From NCBI GenBank assembly GCA_034659855.1, contig JAYEIA010000199.1, positions 1 to 60,692 on the forward strand: a stretch of 60,692 nucleotides of DNA, written 5' to 3'. Below the pieces are notes generated by a model, which made no database searches, was not told the DNA's origin, and saw only the letters and a program-made list of their open reading frames with translations. Both the position numbers and the translations under genes were made by a program. How positions within the stretch are numbered: position 1 is the stretch's first letter; each line of letters opens with the position of its first letter. The DNA comes from JAYEIA01 sp034659855 (lineage in GTDB: Bacteria > Bacteroidota > Bacteroidia > Bacteroidales > JAADGE01). Positions 1 through 7,493 of the stretch are shown one piece after another.

Positions 1-30
1 AGAGTGTATTTGTTGAATAGCAAGGTATTG

Positions 31-134
31 TATCATTATACCATTATACCGTTGTATCATTATACCATTGTATCATTATATCATTATACCATTATATCAT
101 TGTATCATTATACCATTGTATCATTATATCATTT
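31..134. repeat. 8-bp tandem repeat (TAYCATTR), 13 units
   Basis: Thirteen head-to-tail 8-bp units of the form TAYCATTR (TATCATTA, TACCATTA, TATCATTG and one TACCGTTG) fill this stretch exactly. It lies beyond the 3' end of malQ and encodes nothing credible; the unit length is not a multiple of three. The same unit (ACCATTATACCATTA) occurs unexpanded near the end of the 106-bp dispersed repeat at 1821-1926 and 52984-53089. The array may therefore be an expanded tail of a related element. Confidence 0.85.
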
Positions 135-148
135 AATAATTAAACCAT

Positions 149-1627
149 TTAAAGTATATTACGCCCGTATATTTCAGACAGCCTCAACAGAAAATCCTTA
201 TGTGCTTGAGTAAAACTGCCCTCAGCCATACGCCATTCCCAATTACCCGAAATTATTCCCGGGGTATTCATCCGGTGTTTTGTACTCAGCCCCAATAAAT
301 CTTGCATTTGAATAATCGCAGTATTCGCTGCAGAGGCATAGGCTGTTTTAATAAAACTTTGACTGATACTGTCAAGTTTGGCTCCGGTGTAGTTTTTGAA
401 ATAATTTTGTTCTTTGGCCATTGCTTCAGTAAACCAGCCGATATTTGTGTCGTTATCATGAGTACCGGTATATACTATGCAATTTTTGTCATAATTGTGT
501 GGTAAAAATTGATTTGAGGCGTCACTGTCAAAAGCAAATTGCAGAATTTTCATGCCGGGAAGTCGGTATTTATCTCTGAGCCTGATAACATCATCGGTAA
601 GTACACCCAAATCTTCGGCAATGATTTCGGCATGGGGTACCTCAGAGTAAATTTTATTCAATAAGCGGTCACCGGGGCCGGATAGCCATTCTCCCTCTTC
701 GGCCGTCTTGTTGCCTTCCGGTACTGCCCAAAACTCAGAAAACCCTCTGAAATGGTCTATTCTCAGGATATCAAAAAGTTTGAAATTCATTTTTACACGC
801 TCTGTCCACCACCAAAACCCGGATTTTTCAATAGCTTCCCAGTCATACACAGGGTTTCCCCAGAGTTGACCGGTTTGGCTGAAGTAATCCGGAGGGACAC
901 CCGCCACTCGGGTCGGTTTACGATTGTTATCCAGCATGAACTGCTCCGGAAAGGCCCAAACATCTACACTGTCTTCTGCTACATAAAGCGGAATATCTCC
1001 TACTATTCGCAGCCCTTTAGAATTAGCATAAGTTTTCAATTCATTCCATTGTTCAAAAAAGAAATATTGAGTGGCTTTGCAAATTTCTATCTCTTCTTGC
1101 AACTCCGTGCCGTACTCCCTCAGAGCAGACTCTTCTCTCAGCCTGATGTCATCGGGGAAGGTATTGAAGGCTTCAAAGTCAAATTTTTCTTTTAATGCAT
1201 GAAAGAGTGCATAGTCATTGAGCCAGAATCGATTATTAAATTTAAAATCCAAGTAGTTTTTATTGTTAAATTCATTGCTGATAAATGCTTTGGCATATTT
1301 TTTTAAGTAAGGGACTTTTATTTTTTTTAATTCTTCATAATCAATACTATCCTTGTTTAAACCTTTAAACTTCGGGGAGTTATAAACGTTTTTGTCAAAG
1401 CAGCTGAGGTCAATAAATAACGGATTGCCGGCAAAAGCCGACCATGAGGCATAAGGCGAATTGGCAAAGCCTGTAGGGCCAAGAGGCAAAATCTGCCAAA
1501 GCCTTTGTCCGGCTTCTGTTAACTGATCGACCCAATGCCGAGCCGTTTTTCCCATGGTTCCGATTCCGTCCGGCCCGGGTAGTGAGCTGAGGTGCATTAA
1601 AATGCCGCCGGTTCTTTCTGTGAGCAT
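149..1627 (-). CDS. malQ: 4-alpha-glucanotransferase (amylomaltase), GH77
   Basis: Transfers alpha-1,4-glucan segments between maltodextrins in cytoplasmic maltose and glycogen metabolism. The 492-residue length is normal for a bacterial GH77 enzyme. Family motifs appear in order: RTGGILMHLSSLPGPDGIGT at the N-terminus, SPYASWSAFAGNPLFIDL, GDIPLYVAEDSVDVWAFP, the nucleophile region DILRIDHFRGF, the acid/base region IIAEDLG and the late THDNDT. The ATG at 1627 begins right at the conserved N-terminal motif and lies 17 bp inside an exact TAnnTTTG promoter box. It is convergent with nothing and divergent from the histidine kinase. The branching enzyme 3 kb away on the other strand suggests shared glycogen or maltodextrin use. 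Confidence 0.96.
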   Translation of the reverse strand: MLTERTGGILMHLSSLPGPDGIGTMGKTARHWVDQLTEAGQRLWQILPLGPTGFANSPYASWSAFAGNPLFIDLSCFDKNVYNSPKFKGLNKDSIDYEELKKIKVPYLKKYAKAFISNEFNNKNYLDFKFNNRFWLNDYALFHALKEKFDFEAFNTFPDDIRLREESALREYGTELQEEIEICKATQYFFFEQWNELKTYANSKGLRIVGDIPLYVAEDSVDVWAFPEQFMLDNNRKPTRVAGVPPDYFSQTGQLWGNPVYDWEAIEKSGFWWWTERVKMNFKLFDILRIDHFRGFSEFWAVPEGNKTAEEGEWLSGPGDRLLNKIYSEVPHAEIIAEDLGVLTDDVIRLRDKYRLPGMKILQFAFDSDASNQFLPHNYDKNCIVYTGTHDNDTNIGWFTEAMAKEQNYFKNYTGAKLDSISQSFIKTAYASAANTAIIQMQDLLGLSTKHRMNTPGIISGNWEWRMAEGSFTQAHKDFLLRLSEIYGRNIL

Positions 1628-1643
1628 GTGTGTTGTTTTTTTA

Positions 1644-1651
1644 CAAAGATA
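1644..1651 (-). promoter_or_regulatory. Bacteroidota -7 box upstream of malQ
   Basis: On the minus strand this reads TATCTTTG, an exact match to the Bacteroidota -7 consensus TAnnTTTG, 17 bp before the malQ start codon. No clear -33 TTTG was found at the usual distance. Confidence 0.55.
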
Positions 1652-1820
1652 ATAAAAGTTGCAAAAGACAGAAGTGAAAACTGACGTGAAACATGTTTGG
1701 CTTGTTTTTGCAGATATATTTTTATTTAAGAAATAAAATAAGTATTTTGGAATCTGTATTTATGATAATTTTAGTTACAAAACGTTATTTTTTAAAAAGA
1801 TTGAAGCAACTATTTGATAT

Positions 1821-1926
1821 ATAAGTAGTAATGCATAAATTTTTCTGTATTTTAATATTGTTATATTGCTGATAATCAGTTGAATTATTGCACCATTATA
1901 CCATTAAATAATTGTATGATTACTTA
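1821..1926. repeat. 106-bp dispersed repeat, copy 1
   Basis: Runs from ATAAGTAGTAA to GATTACTTA in the gap between malQ and the histidine kinase. A second copy of the same length stands at 52984-53089 in the same orientation, with about nine substitutions by my count and no gaps. It is AT-rich, contains ACCATTATACCATTA near its end and has no reading frame. The rest of this intergenic gap (1652-2010) shows nothing else that I recognise. Confidence 0.85.
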
Positions 1927-2010
1927 GAGTGGATTTTATGAAACCCGGAAAGAAATACTATTCTATCATGACAAGCGTTGAATACCTATAAACCTAAACG
2001 TATTATTCGG

Positions 2011-4443
2011 ATGAAAAGCAAACCGACATACAATGAACTGCTAAAAGAAAATGAGAGCCTCAGGATGCGAATGATTCAGGCGGAAACGGAGGATAAGTTT
2101 AATTCATTTTTTGAGAGCAATAAGGCGATCATGCTGCAAATTCACACCAAAACCAAACAAATCCTCAAAGTCAATCAAGCGGCTCTGAATTTTTACGGTT
2201 ATACCGAAAATGAGATATTACAGCTAAAAATAAGTGAAATAAACACACTTTCGCCTCAGGAGATTGAGGAGAAAATGAGAAAAGCGGTTAAAAATAAATC
2301 TTCGCTTTTGGAGTTCAAACAAAGATTAAAAAACGGTTCAATTAAGAACGTTAAAGTTTATTCTGTCAGTATGACTTTGGGAAACGACTCATTAATGGTT
2401 ATAACGGTTTTTGATAATACAGAACACAAGAAAATTGAAAAAGATTTAAAAACTAAAGAGAATTACTTAACTGCTCTAAATTTAGCATCAGATACACTGT
2501 CAGTGGATGAAAAAAGCTTTCCTGTTCAGAGATTTACCAAAATTTTGGGTGAAGTTGCCGAAGCATCTCGAACTTACGTCTTTAAAAATCATAAGTCGGA
2601 ATACGGAGAATTGTTGATGAGTCAGATTGCAGAATATACGTCCCCGCATATTAAACCGGAAATTGATAATCCGGGGCTTCAAAATTTGTCATACAGCGAG
2701 TGGCTACCCCGTTGGCATGAATTACTGAGCAACGGAGAAATTATAAACGGAAGAATTGCAGATTTTCCGGCTTCGGAGAGACGTATTCTTGACCCTCAGG
2801 GAATAAAAGCAGTATTGATTATACCGATTAGGATTGGAAAGGAATTTTGGGGTTTTATAGGTTTTGATAATTGTGCTAATGAAGATAATTGGCAAAATAC
2901 GGAAATAGAATACTTAAAAGCCGGAGCCGAAAAAATTTCAATAAAAATAAAAAGCGACAGAAAGCAGAAAGGGCTTGAAAATGAAAATAAACGATTTCAA
3001 TTAACTATGGATAGTATGGATTCCTCCATTTATGTTGCCGATATGCAGAATTATGAGTTGCTGTTTATGAATAAATATCTGAAAAACTTGGTAGGTGATA
3101 ATGTGGGAAAGAAATGTTATCAGATTTTACAAGGAGAAGATAAACCTTGCTCGTTTTGCTCAAGCCATTTATTAATTGATGAAAACGGAGTGCCGAAAGA
3201 CACCTATTCCTGGGAATTTCAAAATTCAATTACCAAGCGCTGGTATTTGTTAAGAGACAAAGCCATTGTCTGGGATGACAATATACAGGCTCGATTGGAA
3301 ATTGCTACAGATATAACCGAACGTAAAGAAGCTGAGGAGGCCCTCATACAAAGTGAAGAAAATTTTAAGTTGCTTTTTGAGAAATCCCCCTTAGGGATTT
3401 TCACTGCAACAACAGAAGGTCAAATTCTGCAAATAAATCAAAAGGCCTTGGATATGTTGGATTCTCCTTCAGTAGAACACACCAAAAAAATAAATTTGTT
3501 GCAATTTTCTCCATTGGTTCAAAATGGCTATTCAAAAAAATTTAAAGAATGTATAAAAACAAAGGAGGTTGTTGAATTGTCCATGATGTATAAATCAAAG
3601 GGGGGAAAAGAACTATTCTTGAGTCTGTTTCTGGTTCCGCTTTTGCTTGACAACGGAGAAGTTGGAAAGGTATATTCCATAATTCTGGATATTTCAGTGC
3701 AAAAGCAAGTAGAACAAGACTTAATAGAAAGTAATGCAACCAAAGATAAATTCTTTTCAATTATTGCTCATGATTTAAGAAGTCCTTTTAATTCGATGTT
3801 GGGCTTTTCAAAATTGCTAAATGAAAATTTTAACAAATACAGCAATGATGAAAAAAAGAAGTATATTCAATATATTCATAACGGCCAGACCAATGCTTAT
3901 AAATTGCTTCAAAATTTACTTTTATGGTCTCGGACTCAAAGAGATACCATTACGTTTAAGCCGGAATCACTGAATTTATTGCTTTTAATAGAGAATATTA
4001 ATAATTTGTTCTTGCAAACTGCTGAAAATAAGCAAATACAGTTAAAGAATAATGTCTCAGATAATATTTATGTTTATTCAGATTTAGATATGGTTTCAAC
4101 CATTATCCGAAATTTAATATCAAATGCCGTAAAATTTACCCCCAAAGGAGGAAATATTTCTGTTACCGCAGATATAATTAATGAGAAAGGTCAAGTTAAA
4201 GTATGTATCACCGATACCGGTGTCGGGATTTCAAGAAACATTCAGAACAAACTGTTTGACATCAGTGAAAATACCTGTTCTGTGGGTACCGACGGAGAGT
4301 CCGGAAGCGGATTGGGTTTAATTTTGTGCAAAGAATTTGTCGAAAAAAACGGCGGAAAAATTTGGGTTAAAAGTGAAGTTAATAAGGGGACAGCATTTTG
4401 TTTTACAATGCTTTTAGTTGTTGATAGTGATGTTGAACGGTAA
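2011..4443 (+). CDS. PAS/GAF-containing sensor histidine kinase
   Basis: A soluble hybrid-sensor type kinase with no membrane segment. From the N-terminus: a PAS domain (about residues 25-145), a GAF domain (about 155-320, ending IIPIRIGKEFWGFIGFDN), two further PAS domains (about 330-440 and 450-570), then a HisKA domain with the H-box IIAHDLRSPFNSMLGFSK (His near residue 587) and a HATPase domain with NLISNAVKF, DTGVGIS and GSGLGLILCKEFVEKNGG. It should autophosphorylate in response to cytoplasmic ligands or redox state. No receiver domain or response regulator is adjacent, so the partner is unknown. The frame is open from a TTG at 1978; I prefer the ATG at 2011. It is followed by glgB with a 146-bp gap. 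Confidence 0.9.
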   Translation: MKSKPTYNELLKENESLRMRMIQAETEDKFNSFFESNKAIMLQIHTKTKQILKVNQAALNFYGYTENEILQLKISEINTLSPQEIEEKMRKAVKNKSSLLEFKQRLKNGSIKNVKVYSVSMTLGNDSLMVITVFDNTEHKKIEKDLKTKENYLTALNLASDTLSVDEKSFPVQRFTKILGEVAEASRTYVFKNHKSEYGELLMSQIAEYTSPHIKPEIDNPGLQNLSYSEWLPRWHELLSNGEIINGRIADFPASERRILDPQGIKAVLIIPIRIGKEFWGFIGFDNCANEDNWQNTEIEYLKAGAEKISIKIKSDRKQKGLENENKRFQLTMDSMDSSIYVADMQNYELLFMNKYLKNLVGDNVGKKCYQILQGEDKPCSFCSSHLLIDENGVPKDTYSWEFQNSITKRWYLLRDKAIVWDDNIQARLEIATDITERKEAEEALIQSEENFKLLFEKSPLGIFTATTEGQILQINQKALDMLDSPSVEHTKKINLLQFSPLVQNGYSKKFKECIKTKEVVELSMMYKSKGGKELFLSLFLVPLLLDNGEVGKVYSIILDISVQKQVEQDLIESNATKDKFFSIIAHDLRSPFNSMLGFSKLLNENFNKYSNDEKKKYIQYIHNGQTNAYKLLQNLLLWSRTQRDTITFKPESLNLLLLIENINNLFLQTAENKQIQLKNNVSDNIYVYSDLDMVSTIIRNLISNAVKFTPKGGNISVTADIINEKGQVKVCITDTGVGISRNIQNKLFDISENTCSVGTDGESGSGLGLILCKEFVEKNGGKIWVKSEVNKGTAFCFTMLLVVDSDVER

Positions 4444-4589
4444 TTGAAACGGCAACTTTTACCTTTTTTTCCGGATTAAATCTCCACTCATAAAATTTGT
4501 ATACGCTTCAGATAAATCAGGTTACAAAAAACCGTCCGGATTCAGTATAGTTTGGAAAAGTTGTTACCTTAGCCTAAAAATAGACTGCC

Positions 4590-6578
4590 ATGAGCTTCAA
4601 AATACCACTAACTCAGAATGATTCTTATTTAAAGCCGTTTGAAGAAGCGATTAGTAAGCGAATAGAGCGTGTTTCTGCCGTTGAAAAATCATTGACAGGG
4701 CCAATGAGTTTATCAGAATTTGCCACAGGCTATTTGCATTTTGGATTGCATTACAAGGGCGAGGTTTTAGTATATAATGATTGGTTGCCGGCTTCAGATG
4801 AAGTCTGGCTTGTTGGAGACTTCTCCGGCTGGGAAAGACAACCGGAATATAAACTCAAGCCGACTCAAAACGGTGAATTTTCATTACGATTGCCCAAAAA
4901 CAGCCTTAAGCACAAAGACTTGTATCGTCTTGTCATCAGAAAGGACGACAATTACTATGATCGAATCCCGGCCTATGCTCGCAGAGTAGTAAGAGATAAT
5001 CAAACCGGTATATTTAATGCCCAAGTTTGGCTGCCGGAATCACCTTATATATTTAGGCATGAATTACCGAAAAATTCAGAAGCTCCTTTCATTTATGAGG
5101 CACATATAGGAATGGCTTCCGAAGAAGGAAAAGTGAGCAATTTTACAGAATTTAAAGACAATGTCCTGCCTCGTATTTCACATGCAGGCTACAATACAAT
5201 ACAACTAATGGCCGTTCAGGAACACCCGTATTACGGCTCATTCGGGTATCATGTTTCAAGCTATTTTGCAGTCACTCATCTATTCGGAACCCCCGAAGAG
5301 TTGAAGGCCTTAATTGATGAAGCTCACAAGCTTGGTATCCGAGTAATCATGGATATTGTGCATTCTCATTCTGTAAAAAATGAGGTGGAAGGCCTCAGCA
5401 AGTACGACGGAACCGAATATCAGTATTTTCATAAAGGGGAACGCGGAATGCACCCGGCTTGGGATTCTCGTTGTTTCGACTACGGAAAACATGACGTATT
5501 ACACTTTTTATTGTCCAATTGCAAGTTTTGGCTCGAAGAGTATAATTTCGACGGTTTTCGCTTCGACGGAGTTACCAGTATGCTCTACCTCGATCATGGA
5601 TTGGGAACCGACTTTATGGGGTATGAACAATACTATGATAATAACAGAGACGAAGACGCCATTGTATATTTGAATTTGGCCAATAAATTGATTCATGAAC
5701 TAAAACCGCAAGCCATCAGTATAGCCGAAGAAATGAGCGGAATGCCCGGGTTGGCAAGCCCGTTGGCCGACGGAGGATATGGTTTCGACTACCGCTTGGC
5801 TATGGGAATACCTGATTTTTGGGTTAAAGTAATAAAAGAACAAAAAGACGAAGACTGGCATGTGGGTAATATGTTTCACCGCTTAACCGACAAACGCAAC
5901 GACGAGCAGGTTATAAGCTATGCCGAATCGCATGATCAGGCTTTAGTAGGCGATAAAACCATCATTTTTAGGTTGGCCGATGCCGATATGTACGAGCACA
6001 TGCATATAAACAAATTAAACCTCAATATTGAACGGTCCCTGGCGCTCCATATGATTATACGTCTCTTTACAGCTTCATTGGCCGAAGGGGGATACCTAAA
6101 TTTTATGGGCAATGAATTTGGACATCCCGAATGGATAGATTTTCCGAGAGATGGAAATAATTGGTCGTATCATTATGCACGCAGGCAATGGAGTTTGGCC
6201 GATAATCAAGACTTGGTTTATCGCTTTTTATCTGATTTTGATAAGCGAATGGTTGATTTTTTGAGAAGCCGGAATATTCTTCAAGCCAAAACAGCAACAG
6301 CTCTTGTTCAAGATAATTATAAGCAGGTTTTGGCCTATGAGCGGAACCAATTTATTTTTATAATAAACTTCAACCCCTTTGAGAGTTTTACTGATTATGA
6401 AATTCCTGCCTCCAAAGGCAAATATCGAATAATATTAAACACCGACAGTGCTGAGTTCATGGGGCACAATCGTATTGATGACAGTATGCTGTACGAATCT
6501 GCGGAAGCCGGAGGGCATCCATTCCTCAAACTGTATTTGCCTACCAGAACCGCTGTTATTATAGAAAAAGACGATTGA
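4590..6578 (+). CDS. glgB: 1,4-alpha-glucan branching enzyme, GH13 (eukaryote-like type)
   Basis: Forms alpha-1,6 branches in glycogen. The 662-residue protein has an N-terminal CBM48-like domain (EVWLVGDFSGWERQPEYKL, about residues 65-85) and then a GH13 barrel. Barrel motifs: AHIGMAS, YGSFGYHVSSYFAV, VIMDIVHSHSV, the nucleophile region FDGFRFDGVTSMLY, the acid/base region SIAEEMSGMPG and YAESHDQALVGDKT. A beta-sandwich C-terminal domain ends in LPTRTAVIIEK. The 'YHVSSYFAV' and 'AESHDQALVGDKT' motifs place it with the eukaryote-like (GBE1 type) branching enzymes that Bacteroidota often carry. malQ lies nearby on the other strand. Eight residues upstream of the start the sequence is non-coding and no exact TAnnTTTG box was seen. 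Confidence 0.93.
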   Translation: MSFKIPLTQNDSYLKPFEEAISKRIERVSAVEKSLTGPMSLSEFATGYLHFGLHYKGEVLVYNDWLPASDEVWLVGDFSGWERQPEYKLKPTQNGEFSLRLPKNSLKHKDLYRLVIRKDDNYYDRIPAYARRVVRDNQTGIFNAQVWLPESPYIFRHELPKNSEAPFIYEAHIGMASEEGKVSNFTEFKDNVLPRISHAGYNTIQLMAVQEHPYYGSFGYHVSSYFAVTHLFGTPEELKALIDEAHKLGIRVIMDIVHSHSVKNEVEGLSKYDGTEYQYFHKGERGMHPAWDSRCFDYGKHDVLHFLLSNCKFWLEEYNFDGFRFDGVTSMLYLDHGLGTDFMGYEQYYDNNRDEDAIVYLNLANKLIHELKPQAISIAEEMSGMPGLASPLADGGYGFDYRLAMGIPDFWVKVIKEQKDEDWHVGNMFHRLTDKRNDEQVISYAESHDQALVGDKTIIFRLADADMYEHMHINKLNLNIERSLALHMIIRLFTASLAEGGYLNFMGNEFGHPEWIDFPRDGNNWSYHYARRQWSLADNQDLVYRFLSDFDKRMVDFLRSRNILQAKTATALVQDNYKQVLAYERNQFIFIINFNPFESFTDYEIPASKGKYRIILNTDSAEFMGHNRIDDSMLYESAEAGGHPFLKLYLPTRTAVIIEKDD

Positions 6579-6616
6579 AACTACTGAAAACAAAAAACTT
6601 GGACTTAATTCTAATC

Positions 6617-6839
6617 TCAGACTTCGTCTGTTTTAATATAAAAAAATGGACATTGTGTATAATTGTAAGTGCCTGAATGCCTGATAAAACAAATTCACAG
6701 CTATTGCTATCTATTTTACTATCAGGCGTTTGGGTTCTCTCCAAATAATGCCTGTGCCTAATTATATCGCAAAATCATATAGCAACCTTTATATTAAAGG
6801 AGTTCAGCTATTTAAAATATTAAAACAGACGAAGTCTGA
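6617..6839. mobile_element. Small non-coding element with 23-bp perfect terminal inverted repeats
   Basis: A 223-bp stretch bounded by an exact 23-bp inverted repeat (6617-6639 and 6817-6839). The outer half of each end, CAGACTTCGTCTG, is itself a 5-bp stem with a TTC triloop, so each end folds as a small hairpin. A weaker inner pair GCCTGATA/TATCAGGC lies inside. It has no reading frame. It fills most of the gap between glgB and the nitroreductase. A related element with the same ends but a different, longer interior stands at 59456-59749. It could be a MITE or a doublet of REP-like sequences. Confidence 0.7.
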
Positions 6840-6876
6840 ATCTGATAAAAATCTTTCAAGATTGCCTATTTTTTGC

Positions 6877-6884
6877 TAATTTTG
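6877..6884 (+). promoter_or_regulatory. Bacteroidota -7 box upstream of the nitroreductase gene
   Basis: TAATTTTG, an exact TAnnTTTG match, 21 bp before the ATG at 6906. It lies just outside the inverted-repeat element, so the element does not separate gene and promoter. Confidence 0.6.
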
Positions 6885-6905
6885 TAAAAGATAATAGAAT
6901 TGCTT

Positions 6906-7493
6906 ATGGAATTTTCTAAATTGGTTGAAAGGCGTCAATCCGACAGAGCATATTACAAGAAGCCTGTTGAAGAAAACAAAATTATTCAATGTATAGAAGC
7001 GGTTCGTCTTGCCCCTTCGGCCTGTAATTCACAACCGTGGACATTTATTGTGGTGGATGACGAGGAACTGAAAAATAAAATTGCTGATTCCATGTCGAAC
7101 AGGGTGTTGCCTCTGAACCATTTTACAAAACAAGCCCCTGTACATGTGGTGGTTGTTAATGAAGGCTCTAACTTGACGGCTTCCCTCGGAAACAAAGTCA
7201 AGGACAAAGATTACAGTAAAATAGATGTGGGAATTGCCGCAGAGCACTTCTGTTTGCAAGCTGCCGATTTAGGCCTCGGAACATGTATGATAGGGTGGTT
7301 TAATGAACAAAAAATAAAAAACCTGTTGCATGTTCCCGCCAAAAAACGAATAGAGTTAGTTATAACCATAGGCTATTCCGACGATGAACTAAGAGCAAAG
7401 AAGCGAAAAAGCATAGAGCGAATTACAGCAAGAAACTCATATGGAAATAAGATTTCATATTTAAACGAATTGTATAAAAAAATCAAGATATGA
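6906..7493 (+). CDS. Nitroreductase family FMN-dependent oxidoreductase
   Basis: A 195-residue single-domain nitroreductase fold. The N-terminus has RRQSDRAYYKKPVEENKI and the FMN-binding RLAPSACNSQPWTFIVV. Later come DVGIAAEHFCLQAADLGLGTCMIGWF and the ITIGYSDDE segment near the end. Such enzymes reduce nitro, quinone or related compounds with NAD(P)H; the natural substrate cannot be read from sequence. The ATG at 6906 is preferred to the TTG at 6900 because the family begins with this MEFSKLVERR-like start and the promoter is close. Its stop overlaps the start of the next gene (ATGA), so the two are probably translationally coupled. Confidence 0.9.
   Translation: MEFSKLVERRQSDRAYYKKPVEENKIIQCIEAVRLAPSACNSQPWTFIVVDDEELKNKIADSMSNRVLPLNHFTKQAPVHVVVVNEGSNLTASLGNKVKDKDYSKIDVGIAAEHFCLQAADLGLGTCMIGWFNEQKIKNLLHVPAKKRIELVITIGYSDDELRAKKRKSIERITARNSYGNKISYLNELYKKIKI

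Noticed and set aside
31..134. CRISPR array
   Set aside because: Units are 8 bp head to tail with no spacers, and no cas gene is nearby.
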